From SAR202 cluster bacterium (GTDB taxonomy: Bacteria; Chloroflexota; Dehalococcoidia; Lucifugimonadales; UBA1123): a DNA stretch of 38,203 nucleotides. The DNA lies in assembly GCA_030752795.1 (NCBI GenBank), contig JASMDM010000017.1, positions 1 to 38,203 of the forward strand, read 5' to 3'. The notes beneath the pieces are model-generated. The model saw only the letters and a list, made by a program, of their open reading frames with translations. It had not been told where the DNA came from and made no database searches. The translations under genes and the position numbers were made by a program. Of this stretch, positions 7,971 through 16,499 are shown piece by piece (the first letter of the stretch is position 1; each line of letters opens with the position of its first letter).

Positions 7971-8035
7971 AGATTCTTCACCTGCGGGCCCAGAATGGCG
8001 AAGTCGCGGCCACTCAATTGGTGTATCGCCGTCCT
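7971..8035 (+). repeat. Dispersed intergenic repeat copy
   Basis: Begins AGATTCTTCACCTGCGGGCC and CAGAATGG. Similarity to the copy at 14861 continues for about 65 bases, including GGCCACT.AATT and the closing TATCGCCGTC. It lies between the two acetyltransferase genes. Confidence 0.65.
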
Positions 8036-8094
8036 CGCGTCGAATATTATCCACACCCATTGCTGCCGACAGGGCGCAACCTGCTGAACTTCCC

Positions 8095-9306
8095 ATGACA
8101 AACCCACGCAACAACTTCGAAATCCGACCGATCACCGAGGACGACTTCGACGCCTGGATCTGCACGTCGATGAGAGCGTTCGGCGAGCATCCCACGCCGG
8201 ATTCGAAGGCGTCCAACAGGGCGATCACCGAGATTGGTCGAAGCATCGTGGTGTTCGACGGCGCTGACATCGTCGGCACGGCTACTGCCCTGTCTTTCGG
8301 GCTGACGATTCCGGGCGGCGTGCTTCCGTTGCCGCTGGTGGACTCGGTCGCCGTGCAGCCGACGCATCGCAGGCGGGGGATTTTGCGCGCGATGATGGCG
8401 CATCAAATGGCCGACTTCCATAAGCGCGGCGAGATCATCGCGGGGCTGTTCGTCTCCGAGAGCGGTATCTACGAACAATTCGGCTACGGCGTCGCGACCT
8501 GGTGTGAGGATTGGACGATGCTCAGGGAGTACTCAGCTTTCAGCGATCAGCCCTTCTCCGGCAACGATTTCCGGTTTGTTGACCCAGACGACATCGCCAC
8601 CCTTTGGTCAAGCATCTACGAACGCGCTCAACCCGACCGAGTCGGGTTCTTCCGATTCCCGGAACCTAAGTGGCCCGCGTTCGCCGCCGACCCGGAGCAC
8701 AAGCGACTAGGCGCCACCGCCTCCTTCCACATAGTGTACTCGGGCGAATCAGGCGACGAAGGATTCGTCACCTATCGCATCCGCGATGGATCGCAGGTTT
8801 TCGTCGTCATGCTGTTCGGCGCAACGCCAGCGGCCGAGGCCGCGTTGTGGCAGTTCTGCTTCAGGATCGATCTGATGACCTCGACGTTCGCCCCCAGCCG
8901 TCCGGTCGACGACCCACTGCCATGGATGTTGAAGGACCCGCGCCGGTTGAAGCGCTCGGTTCGCGACCAGCTCTGGCTCAGGCTGGTCGACGTTGCAGCC
9001 GCCATGGAAGCTCGCAGCTACGCGTCCGAGAGCAGCGTCGTGCTCGGTGTACGCGACTCGTTCTGTCCGTGGAACGAGCGACGGTACGTGTTCGAGACGG
9101 CGGTCGAGGGCGCGACCTGCACTCCGACGAATCGGTCGCCCGAGATCGAGATTTCGGCCGCGGAATTGGCGTCCGTCTATCTGGGCGGCGTCACACTGGA
9201 CACGTTGCGACGTGCTGCGCGTGTCGTTGAGCTGCGCGCTGGCGCGGTCGCTGATCTGGACCGTGCCTTGGTCACGGCGCGCAAACCGTGGACCGTCATA
9301 TTCTAG
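8095..9306 (+). CDS. Eis-like GNAT acetyltransferase
   Basis: 403 aa, the length of Eis proteins (two GNAT units plus a C-terminal SCP2-like domain). The N-terminal GNAT unit shows 'VDSVAVQPTHRRRGILRAMM' (CoA pyrophosphate loop, Arg92-Gly95) and 'SESGIYEQFGYGVA', both hallmark Eis stretches with the conserved Tyr126. The protein ends in an aromatic residue (Phe403); in Eis the terminal carboxylate takes part in catalysis. Known members acetylate amines of aminoglycosides or other polyamines in the cytoplasm; the natural substrate here is unknown. No strong SD precedes the ATG. The deleted paralogue lies directly upstream on the same strand, so the pair arose by tandem duplication. Confidence 0.87.
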   Translation: MTNPRNNFEIRPITEDDFDAWICTSMRAFGEHPTPDSKASNRAITEIGRSIVVFDGADIVGTATALSFGLTIPGGVLPLPLVDSVAVQPTHRRRGILRAMMAHQMADFHKRGEIIAGLFVSESGIYEQFGYGVATWCEDWTMLREYSAFSDQPFSGNDFRFVDPDDIATLWSSIYERAQPDRVGFFRFPEPKWPAFAADPEHKRLGATASFHIVYSGESGDEGFVTYRIRDGSQVFVVMLFGATPAAEAALWQFCFRIDLMTSTFAPSRPVDDPLPWMLKDPRRLKRSVRDQLWLRLVDVAAAMEARSYASESSVVLGVRDSFCPWNERRYVFETAVEGATCTPTNRSPEIEISAAELASVYLGGVTLDTLRRAARVVELRAGAVADLDRALVTARKPWTVIF

Positions 9307-9333
9307 CGCCCTACAATCATCGTTGGTCGCTGT

Positions 9334-9347
9334 GCTAGAATTAGCAC
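9334..9347 (+). promoter_or_regulatory. Possible extended -10 promoter for rplY
   Basis: TGCTAGAATTAGCA: an extended -10 (TG-C-TAGAAT, 9334-9341) inside a short inverted repeat (TGCTA/TAGCA). No good -35 stands 17 bases upstream. The same GTGCTAGAAT occurs at 34635-34644 ahead of the TPP-enzyme gene. Confidence 0.35.
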
Positions 9348-9482
9348 TCGTGAGCCATTTGGGCGTCCCACGACGCTTGTCTGTCGACGATACGAAACGC
9401 AAGCGAGTGGTCGCGGCAGCAAGCATGATGTTGACCTGCTGAACCAAGCTCACCTCAAAGCAAAAATCTAGGAGACGCTGAA

Positions 9483-10148
9483 ATGGACGTTAACAGCGTA
9501 AAACTCGATTCCCGCACGGTGGTTGGCAAGAAGGTTCGTGCACTGCGGCGCGAAGGCCTCGTGCCAGTCCACGTCTACGGATCCGGCATCGAGCCGACCG
9601 CCCTTCAGGTTGAAGATCGCACGCTCAACCGGTTGCTCCAAAGCGTTGGGGCAAACATCCCGGTGTCCGTCGAAGCAGAAGGGCTGGAAGCGGAGAACAT
9701 CTGTTTCGTCCGAGAGGTTCAGCGGCATCCGGTGACGGAAGCGATCCTTCACGTGGATTTCCTCCGCGTTGACGTTTCGCAAACCGTCGTAGCCGAAGTG
9801 CCCGTCGTTCTCGACGGCGCGGCGCCCGGAGTCGTTCTACTCGGTGGCGTCCTTCTGCAAAACCTGTTGTCGCTTCGCATTGAAGCTATGCCAATGGAGA
9901 TGCCCGCGGCAATTCACCTGGACATCACCGGACTGGATGACTTCGAAAAGACCATCCAAGTTCGAGGAGTCTCGGTCGGAAGCGACGTGGCGGTCCTCAA
10001 CGACCCCGACGACATGGTTGTCAGGGTCACGGCGCCTAGGGTCGAGGAAGTCACGGAGGTCGAGGAAGAGGAAGGCATCGAAGGCGAAGAGGGTGAGGAA
10101 GACGCAGAGGGCGAAGGCGGAGCCAGGGAGGGCGAAGCCGAAGCGTAA
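9483..10148 (+). CDS. rplY: 50S ribosomal protein L25/general stress protein Ctc
   Basis: 221 aa, the long (TL5/CTC) form that binds 5S rRNA on the large subunit. Residues 1-90 form the RNA-binding beta-barrel domain ('RTVVGKKVRALRREGLVPVH', 'FVREVQRHPVTEAILHVDFL'); 95-185 the second beta domain ('EVPVVLDGAAPGV', 'HLDITGLDDFEKTIQV'); about 190-221 is a Glu/Gly tail, common in this family. AGGAGA about 8 bases before the ATG confirms the start. It stands alone on its strand and converges on the mandelate-racemase-type gene, with a strong hairpin between them. Confidence 0.96.
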   Translation: MDVNSVKLDSRTVVGKKVRALRREGLVPVHVYGSGIEPTALQVEDRTLNRLLQSVGANIPVSVEAEGLEAENICFVREVQRHPVTEAILHVDFLRVDVSQTVVAEVPVVLDGAAPGVVLLGGVLLQNLLSLRIEAMPMEMPAAIHLDITGLDDFEKTIQVRGVSVGSDVAVLNDPDDMVVRVTAPRVEEVTEVEEEEGIEGEEGEEDAEGEGGAREGEAEA

Positions 10149-10192
10149 CCGTCAACAAACCTGCTGGCTCCAGCCCAGATTACGTGATTGGT

Positions 10193-10226
10193 CAGTGGCC
10201 GGTGAGGCATCCCTCACCGGCCACTG
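10193..10226. terminator. Strong hairpin between convergent genes
   Basis: 15-bp perfect stem CAGTGGCCGGTGAGG / CCTCACCGGCCACTG with a 4-base loop, 45 bases after the rplY stop and 5 bases after the stop of the gene on the other strand. No T-tract on either side, so termination efficiency is unclear, but the position suits a bidirectional terminator. Confidence 0.65.
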
Positions 10227-10230
10227 TGCG

Positions 10231-11328
10231 TTACGAAACCCTGTATTGCGCCAGTGCTTCCTCGTTGAGCCCGATGCCGAAACCGGGCCGGTCTGGCGGG
10301 CTCACGTGGCCGTCCTTGACCTCGAGCGTGTGCTGGAACATCCGACCCCACATCGGATCGGTCGATCCGCGGTAGTACTCCACGGTCAATCCGTTGGGAA
10401 TGGCGGACACGAGGTGCACATGCACTTCCTGGTTGCCATGCGGCGCGACATGGAGATCGTGGGACTGCGCCATCGCGGCGACCTTCATGAACTCGGTGAC
10501 GCCGCCCATGATCAATCCGTCGGGCTGAAGAATGTCGCAGCACCTGCCCTCGATCAGCTCACGGAATCCGTAGCGCGTGTACTCGTTCTCGCCGGTCGCG
10601 ATCGGGATAATCGTCGACTGACTCACAAGCTGGTGGCCTTTGTAATCGTCCGGGTTGACGGGCTCTTCGAACCAGAAGACGTCGTACGGCTCCATCTTGC
10701 GGGCGATCTCGATGGCTTCGTAGTGGCGGTACGCGCAGTTGGCGTCGACCATCAGCTTTACGTTGGCCCCCAAGGCGTCGCGCACCACTTTCACGCGCTC
10801 AACGTCTTCGTTGATCGGCGCGCCGCCGATCTTCATCTTGACGGCAGTTGCTCCCAACGCGACGCTCTCCGCCATCTCGGCGGCGAGATCATCGAGCCCC
10901 TTGCCCTCTTCGTAGTAGCCGCCCGCGATGTAAACCGGAACCTTGTCGGTGAACCCACCGAGCAGCTTGTGGACAGGCAACCCAGTGATCCGCCCCTTGA
11001 GATCCCATAGGGCGATGTCGATGCCGCTAATCACACGGGTCGTGATTCCACGCCGCCCGATCAGCTTCGGCTGCCACATGTCTTCCCAGATCCGCTCGGT
11101 GTCGAACGGGTCCTGCCCGATGGCGTACTGCTTCAGGTGATCCAGGATGCTGACTCCGATCTCCTCGGCTCCCTGTACGCCGCCCGCGAGGCCAACGCCA
11201 GTGACGCCTTCGTCGGTTTCGACTTTGACAACGTTCAATCCCGCTGTCGGGTACACGTACCGGCCGTTGCGAATCGGCTTCGCTCGCGGCCATCGGTAGG
11301 TCTCCATTTTGACGTCTGTAACTTTCAT
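10231..11328 (-). CDS. Mandelate racemase/muconate lactonizing enzyme family protein (racemase subgroup)
   Basis: 365 aa, enolase superfamily, Mg-dependent alpha-proton abstraction from a carboxylate. All residues of the mandelate racemase subgroup are present: 'VKMKIGG' (Lys164, Lys166), 'VDAN' (Asp195, Asn197), 'WFEEP' (Glu221), 'ATGENEYTR' (Glu247), Asp270 and 'APHGNQE' (His297). The numbering coincides with that of the classical enzyme. Such proteins are usually sugar-acid dehydratases (fuconate, rhamnonate, galactarate, tartrate) rather than true mandelate racemases; which one cannot be said. AGGAGG about 6 bases before the ATG fixes the start. It is a different subgroup from the enzyme at 6284. 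Confidence 0.9.
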   Translation of the reverse strand: MKVTDVKMETYRWPRAKPIRNGRYVYPTAGLNVVKVETDEGVTGVGLAGGVQGAEEIGVSILDHLKQYAIGQDPFDTERIWEDMWQPKLIGRRGITTRVISGIDIALWDLKGRITGLPVHKLLGGFTDKVPVYIAGGYYEEGKGLDDLAAEMAESVALGATAVKMKIGGAPINEDVERVKVVRDALGANVKLMVDANCAYRHYEAIEIARKMEPYDVFWFEEPVNPDDYKGHQLVSQSTIIPIATGENEYTRYGFRELIEGRCCDILQPDGLIMGGVTEFMKVAAMAQSHDLHVAPHGNQEVHVHLVSAIPNGLTVEYYRGSTDPMWGRMFQHTLEVKDGHVSPPDRPGFGIGLNEEALAQYRVS

Positions 11329-11424
11329 CCGTTCCTCCTGGCTGATGGTCGTTTCCGATTGCCGCGGGAAAGTCTCAAACTCCCCGAGGTTTCGACGTCA
11401 GATTCGCCCCGGAATCTCAGGGCG

Positions 11425-12149
11425 CTACTTCTTCTCGATGATCGCCACATATGTTCCGGCGTCCGCTTCGAAAGTCCGGCGCAATCGCCACGGCGTGCCC
11501 TCTAATATCGCTTTCAGCTCGTCTGGAGAAGACAGCAAATAGTCAAACCACGGCGTTTTGTAGTTCATGTACCGCACTCGAATCCTGGCCTGACCAGCCG
11601 CCCGGCCGCGATCTCGGTTGAGCTGATGGTAAGCCAGATGCAGCGGATCATCGGTGTCGTAGGGGTCTCGGGTCTCTCCGGTGATTCGGGCGCCAGGGTT
11701 CGTGATCCTGTCGAATCGTTCGAGCAGTCGCCTGCCCCTATCGGCATCCGCTAGCAAGCCCAAGTTCGCGCCCATCATGAGAATCGTGTCGAACATCCCG
11801 AGTTTCTTGGACACTTGATACACGGACATCTCCTGTGTGTGGCGTGCTCCTCGCCTCCGGCACGTCTCAAGCGCCAACGGAGACTCGTCCAGGCCCAGAA
11901 CCTCGTGTCCGCGCTCCTGGAGGTGCAAAGCGACCCTCCCTGCTCCGCTGCCCACGTCAAGCACTCGCCCGCGAATGAATCGCATGGCGCGGCGTTGGGG
12001 GCAGGCCATCGGCGAAACGTGGCGAAATAGTTCTCAGGTCCTCCGCTTAGCATCACTACGCCGTCGTCTCGTTCAATCACTTCGAACGCCGGTTCCCCGT
12101 TGAGAAAATCCATCACTTTGTGCCCGAATGCTTTTTGCAGGTCGTTCAT
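11425..12149 (-). pseudogene. Class I SAM-dependent methyltransferase, frameshifted
   Basis: From ATG 12149 (GAGGAG upstream) the frame reads an N-terminal helix region up to 'GPENYFATFRRWPA', then loses sense. In the next frame 'CPQRRAMRF' leads to motif I 'GRVLDVGSGAGRVALHLQER', 'EVLGLDESPLALE' and a C-terminal 'VRYMNYKTPWFDYLLSS' to the stop at 11425. Adding one base to the run of five G (11997-12001) joins both parts into one 241-aa protein with a smooth 'RRWPAPQRRAMRF'. It is either a sequencing error in a homopolymer or a recent inactivation. Substrate unknown. It is the next gene downstream of, and divergent from, the VWA gene. Confidence 0.8.
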
Positions 12150-12255
12150 TTTCCGCTCCTCAATGGCCCGCGGGCGGTTGCTGGAACGCCTCGGATTCTA
12201 GCACAACCCAATCCGCTCGCCGCCGATTGCGACGCCTGAATTGCAACGAGTGTCG

Positions 12256-12284
12256 TTGACACCTCTCACGCCCGCGCCTATTAT
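12256..12284 (+). promoter_or_regulatory. Near-consensus sigma-70-type promoter for the VWA gene
   Basis: TTGACA (12256-12261), exactly 17 bases, TATTAT (12279-12284). It is the best promoter in the window. The 5' leader would be about 100 nt and can form a GCGTCC/GGACGC hairpin near 12309-12332. Confidence 0.7.
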
Positions 12285-12392
12285 TGCTGTAAGTTCAAGG
12301 TAGAGAGGGCGTCCCGCTGTCTTGTCGGACGCGGGAAACCGCAAACCGCCCACGCAACGATGCTCAACCCCTACCTCACAAAAGGAACACCC

Positions 12393-14414
12393 ATGACCTC
12401 CTATCGTTACTCCCGGTGGGACGGCTCTCAGAACATCTTCGACATGGACGAAGACGATCTGATGGAAGCGCTCTCCGACGACATCATGGAGCACGGCGAC
12501 GTTGGTCGCGCGCTACGCAACATGTTTCGGCGGGGCATGGAAAACGACCAGGACCAACGAGTCCAAGGTCTGAGGCAGATGCGCGAGCGACTCGACCAAA
12601 TGCGCCAGCAAAAGATCGAGCGCTACAACCTCGAATCGATGATGGACAATCTCAACGAGCGCATCCAGGACATCGTCGACACCGAAAAACAGGGCATTGA
12701 GCGCAGGCTGAACGAAGCGCGAGAGCAACTCGAACACGCCGGCGACGAAGTCGATTTCCTGCAAGGCCCGATGAAGTTGCTGGAAGACCGCGCTCAGAAG
12801 GCTTCAGACAAGATGGAGACCCTGCCCGACAGCGCGGCGGGTCGCATCAAGGAACTGAGCGATTACGATTTCATGGACCAGGAAGCTCAACGGAAGTTCC
12901 GGGAGTTGCTGGACGAGCTCAAGCAGCAGATGATGCAGAACTTCTTCCAGGGAATGAAGAACGCCGTCCAGAACATGTTGCCAGAAGACATGAAACGAAT
13001 GCAGGAGATGATCCAGGCCCTCAATCAGATGCTCCGAGACCGAGCGATGGGCGAGGACCCGGACTTCGAAGGCTTCATGGAGCAGTACGGCCAGTTCTTC
13101 GACCCAGACCGGCCTGCCAGCCTCGACGAGTTGATCGAAAATCTGCAGCGGCAGATGGCCAGTATGCAATCACTGATGAATTCAATGTCGCCGGAGATGC
13201 GCGATGAACTCGAGCAGATGCTGTCGTCGTCGATGGACCCGACGATGATGCAAGACATCAGCGAGCTCGGGTCGCTGATGTACGACATGTTCCCGTTCGA
13301 CGACATGGCGAACGAGTACCCGTTCATGGGCGAAGAGTCGTTGACCCTCGATCAGGCCATGGAGCTGATGGGCAATCTCCAGGACATGGACCAGCTCGAC
13401 AAGCAGATCCAATCGGTCATGCGAAACGGCGACATCGACAACATCAACCTGGACCAGGTCGAAGAACACCTGGGGGAGGAAGCCCGTCGCGAGATGGAGC
13501 GAATGCAGGACATGATCCGGCAACTCGAAGAAGCCGGTTACCTCAAGAACAGCGGAGACCGCATGGAATTGACCTCCCGAGGCATGCGCAAGCTCGCCCA
13601 ACAGGCGCTCAAAGAGGTTTTCTCCGAGCTCAAAAAAGACCGCGTCGGCAGGCACGAAATTTACTTCCGAGGCGACGGCGGCGACATCACCGGCGAGACG
13701 AAACAGTACGAGTTCGGCGACCCGTTCGACGTTGATCTCCACCGCACGCTGTTCAACTCCGTGCTTCGCGACGGGCCGCAAGTGCCGATCAAGCTCAGCG
13801 CCGAAGACATCGAGATCACTCGCACCGAGCACCTCACGCAGTCCGCGACCGTCCTGCTTCTGGACCAGAGCAAGTCGATGGGCATGTTCAGGAGTTGGGG
13901 AGCAGCCAAGAAGGTTGCGATGGCCCTGTACTGGCTCATCCACAGCCAATTCCCGAGAGACCACTTCTACATGGTCGGATTCTCGGATTTCGGCATGGAG
14001 ATTGCCGAAGAAGACCTGCCAGAGATTACGTGGAACGCCTGGGTGTCCGGCACCAACATACAGCACGGCCTGCAGATGGCCCGGCAGCTTCTGTCCCGCC
14101 AAAAAGTCGCCACCAAACAGGTGATCATGATCACCGACGGCGAGCCCACCGCCCATATGGAGGGCGGCCAGGTCTACTTCAACTATCCTCCGAGCTACAG
14201 GACCATTGAAGAGACCTTAAAAGAGGTCAAACGGTGCACCCAGCAGGGAATCACCATCAACACGTTCATGCTGGAGTCCAACTACTATCTGATGGACTTC
14301 GTCGACCAGATGACGCGCATCAACAAAGGCAGGGCATTCTACACGGACCCCGGCAAACTCGGGCAGTACGTAATGGTTGACTACCTGCGCAACCGCCGCA
14401 AGCGCATGGCGTGA
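12393..14414 (+). CDS. Large VWA-domain protein (Mg-chelatase-like/CoxE-like group)
   Basis: 673 aa. Residues 1-440 are strongly helical, rich in Met, Gln, Glu and Asp, with heptad-like stretches ('RLDQMRQQKIERYN', 'REMERMQDMIRQLEEAGYL') suggesting coiled coil. Residues about 485-670 form a von Willebrand A domain with a complete metal site: 'LLLDQSKSMG' (Asp491, Ser493, Ser495), Thr554 in 'GTNIQHG' and Asp582 in 'ITDGEPTA'. No signal peptide or membrane segment. Relatives work with MoxR/BchI-type AAA+ ATPases as metal-insertion or complex-remodelling pairs, but no such ATPase is in the window. The start at 12393 is taken from AAGGA six bases upstream and the family-like 'YRYSRWDG' N-terminus; an in-frame ATG at 12360 is less likely. 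It lies alone behind a strong promoter. Confidence 0.88.
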   Translation: MTSYRYSRWDGSQNIFDMDEDDLMEALSDDIMEHGDVGRALRNMFRRGMENDQDQRVQGLRQMRERLDQMRQQKIERYNLESMMDNLNERIQDIVDTEKQGIERRLNEAREQLEHAGDEVDFLQGPMKLLEDRAQKASDKMETLPDSAAGRIKELSDYDFMDQEAQRKFRELLDELKQQMMQNFFQGMKNAVQNMLPEDMKRMQEMIQALNQMLRDRAMGEDPDFEGFMEQYGQFFDPDRPASLDELIENLQRQMASMQSLMNSMSPEMRDELEQMLSSSMDPTMMQDISELGSLMYDMFPFDDMANEYPFMGEESLTLDQAMELMGNLQDMDQLDKQIQSVMRNGDIDNINLDQVEEHLGEEARREMERMQDMIRQLEEAGYLKNSGDRMELTSRGMRKLAQQALKEVFSELKKDRVGRHEIYFRGDGGDITGETKQYEFGDPFDVDLHRTLFNSVLRDGPQVPIKLSAEDIEITRTEHLTQSATVLLLDQSKSMGMFRSWGAAKKVAMALYWLIHSQFPRDHFYMVGFSDFGMEIAEEDLPEITWNAWVSGTNIQHGLQMARQLLSRQKVATKQVIMITDGEPTAHMEGGQVYFNYPPSYRTIEETLKEVKRCTQQGITINTFMLESNYYLMDFVDQMTRINKGRAFYTDPGKLGQYVMVDYLRNRRKRMA

Positions 14415-14598
14415 GGGAGCGGTGGCCCGCCGCGACCTATCGGTCCGGACGTCGCGATCGGGATAGTGTGTGAGCGAGAGAGGGTCGGCCTGAAGGTCGA
14501 GTTCATCGACGACAGTCGTGCGCACCCATCCGTTCGCCCTGAGCAACATTATGTCCGCGCGGCGGACAACGCATGAGACAGCAACGGCTTTGGGATTG

Positions 14599-14693
14599 TC
14601 GCCATTCTGAGGCCGCAGCCGAAGAATCTAGGGCCGCGGGGGGAGACGATTTTCGCATACGACCAGATCCTTCGCTGCGGCTCAGGATGGCGA
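14599..14693. repeat. Palindromic element made of two inverted copies of the dispersed repeat
   Basis: The left arm (14599-14629, starting TCGCCATTCTGAGGCCGCAG) and right arm (14665-14693, starting AGATCCTTCGCTGCGGCTC) are reverse complements with only a few differences, around a 35-base centre. Each arm carries the repeat core seen singly elsewhere. The layout is that of a small MITE-like or REP-type hairpin element; no coding capacity. Confidence 0.75.
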
Positions 14694-14860
14694 AATGAGG
14701 AGCCGTTACTTGGAAGCAGCGTCGAAGGGCCGCCCACACCCAAGCGTCGCTCACGCCGTCATGGCCGTCAACTTGGCAGATTTTGCTCGAAGATTCTCGC
14801 CGCAATGGGAGGGTCAGCGAAAAAGATGCTTTTGAGTCACGCAGGCAACAAGGTTTGTTC

Positions 14861-14937
14861 AGCGACCAGATTCTTCACCTGCGGGCTCAGAATGACAACA
14901 ATTGTTAGGCGCCACTTAATTTATCTGTCGCCGTCAC
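14861..14937 (+). repeat. Dispersed intergenic repeat copy
   Basis: AGCGACCAGATTCTTCACCT then GCGGGCTCAGAATGACAACA, followed by the self-complementary AACAATTGTT (14897-14906). The best-preserved copy; it aligns with 7971-8035 along about 65 bases and with 31719-31795 over the first 45 and more weakly beyond. Confidence 0.7.
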
Positions 14938-15057
14938 ACCGAGTTCACCGTTGGATGTGATGCGCTGAGATCAGTTGACCGCCGCTTTCGCCTATCAAAA
15001 GAAGGCGCCGCACGGCGGCATAGCCTCAAATCAACACGTCAACACAGGAATCTCAAC

Positions 15058-15870
15058 ATGACAACTGACCAACCGAATCCGCTAACAATGTGGGGCGGTG
15101 GAGACCGCGGAATCGACCGCCTCTCGATCGTCGACCTCGTGAACAACGGCACGCTGACCGCGGAACTCGCCGCGATGCTCTGGCTACTCGTCGAGGCCAA
15201 GGCGTCCATCTTAGCTACGGCCGGTCCGCAGTTCGCGGGCAAGACCACGGTGCTCACCGCGGTGCTCGATCTCGCTCCCCCGCGTTACACGTTCCTCCAA
15301 ACCCGCGGTCGAGATGAGGACTTCTCGTTCCTTGAAGGCGCCGATCCCGACTCGACGTACATCCTTGTGCCCGAGCTCAGCGACCACACGGCGGCCTATC
15401 TCTGGGACGAGCCGCTCCGCAAGCTGTTCGATCTCCTGGGGCAGGGTTATTCGCTGGGCGCCACGATGCATTCCGACGACCCGCGCGACGCGGTCCTGCA
15501 ACTGACGGTTCCACCCGTGTCAGCGCCGATTGGCGAACTCCACCGCATCGAAATCGTCATCAACATATTGTTGACCTACGGGGAGCGCGACATGGTCCGC
15601 CGCGTCAACCGCGTCACCCTGCTACAGCCCGGACCGGAGTACACCACGCTGGCAGCGCTTGCTCCCGGCGGCGACTCGCTGAGCGTGCTGACCGACGACT
15701 CATCGCGCGATGCCGTCGCTCAACGCGCAGGCGTCGACGACCTCGACGCAGCAATCGCCGAACGCCGGGCGATCATCGAGGATTGGGCGGTTGACGCGCC
15801 AAGGAGTGCGGAGGAGCTGCGCGAGCGCGTGGTGGCCTACTATGCGTCAAGACCGAGTCGAGACGACTAG
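15058..15870 (+). CDS. Solitary P-loop ATPase related to secretion ATPases (VirB11/CpaF/PilT group)
   Basis: 270 aa. 'ATAGPQFAGKTTVL' (Lys62) is a Walker A in the position it has in type II/IV secretion ATPases, 'TYILVPELSD' replaces the usual Walker B region, and 'SLGATMHSDDPRDAVLQL' (His138) matches the His-box stretch ('TIHANSPRDAL') of CpaF-like proteins. The C-terminal 60 residues ('AIAERRAIIEDWA', 'ELRERVVAYYAS') form a helical tail. The N-terminal hexamerisation domain of true secretion ATPases is missing and no pilus or secretion genes are nearby, so a different role is likely. The last 55 codons occur again as a remnant at 17440-17612. No clear SD before the ATG. Confidence 0.7.
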   Translation: MTTDQPNPLTMWGGGDRGIDRLSIVDLVNNGTLTAELAAMLWLLVEAKASILATAGPQFAGKTTVLTAVLDLAPPRYTFLQTRGRDEDFSFLEGADPDSTYILVPELSDHTAAYLWDEPLRKLFDLLGQGYSLGATMHSDDPRDAVLQLTVPPVSAPIGELHRIEIVINILLTYGERDMVRRVNRVTLLQPGPEYTTLAALAPGGDSLSVLTDDSSRDAVAQRAGVDDLDAAIAERRAIIEDWAVDAPRSAEELRERVVAYYASRPSRDD

Positions 15871-16067
15871 CGACATCCGATCCGATTCGGTCGGGAGCCG
15901 CGATCACGAGCCGACGTGCCGGATGGTGCCGACTGCGGGTTGATTCGCAAAACGACTTTGTGTGGCTCGGCGTCACGCCTCCACGCGACTATAACTCAAG
16001 CGCATTTCCTATGTTCCACATCCCCCGACGATCGGGAGCCAGAAATCATGAATGGGATTGGCCGCTC

Positions 16068-16463
16068 ATGAGTAAATCGAAAGCCGCTAATCTGACGGAA
16101 CTGAACCGGCACGCATTCGTGTTGCGGGCCCGATGCTCGCTCAAGCCTATGTTGGTTGGAGCCCTGCTGACCTATTTGGGAGTGCTGCTTTGGTTCACCG
16201 CTAACTGGTTCTTGGCAATCGCTATTGGCGTCCCGGGGTTGATCGTTTTAATAGTCGGAATCGACATCGGGGCGACGAAGAGTCCTTTGCAAAAGGCAAT
16301 CGAAGCCATCGACGACGCCTTGAGGGAAGATCAGCCGAAGGGCCACGTGCAAACCGTTCGAGAGACGATTCAGGAGCTTCGTATGGCCAACGAATCGGTC
16401 GAAGAAAGGAAGATGCAGGAAGCGATCTTGATATGGACACCTTTGTATGACAACGCTATCTAG
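16068..16463 (+). CDS. Hypothetical small membrane protein
   Basis: 131 aa from ATG 16068; longer in-frame starts exist (16011, 15960) but give an unstructured leader. Two adjacent hydrophobic segments ('MLVGALLTYLGVLLWFTANW' and 'FLAIAIGVPGLIVLIVGIDI') are followed by a charged helix to the stop. No recognised family. The same frame stays open for a further 169 codons after the TAG at 16461-16463, into the next hypothetical ORF. Support is the membrane pattern only. Confidence 0.45.
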   Translation: MSKSKAANLTELNRHAFVLRARCSLKPMLVGALLTYLGVLLWFTANWFLAIAIGVPGLIVLIVGIDIGATKSPLQKAIEAIDDALREDQPKGHVQTVRETIQELRMANESVEERKMQEAILIWTPLYDNAI

Positions 16464-16499
16464 TTATTTGCCGAAACGGCCGAAGGGGAACTGCCGTCG

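Larger units (their letters stand above)
14415..15057 (+). other. Intergenic region with repeats
   Basis: 640 bases without a credible gene. It contains a 95-base palindromic element (14599-14693) and a further dispersed-repeat copy (14861-14937). The last 60 bases lead into the P-loop gene at 15058 without an obvious promoter or SD. Confidence 0.6.

Noticed and set aside
9341-9349. TTAGCACTC, one half of a CIRCE (HrcA) operator
   Set aside because: The second half (GAGTGCTAA after nine bases) is absent, so it is not a CIRCE element; the bases are explained by the extended -10 and its short inverted repeat.
9844-11010. 388-codon open frame on the plus strand over rplY and the racemase-type gene
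   Set aside because: It crosses a convergent gene pair and a terminator hairpin; both real genes have full sets of family residues.
13182-14156. 324-codon open frame opposite the VWA domain
   Set aside because: Antisense of a domain with a complete metal-ion site; His/Val/Leu-rich shadow composition.
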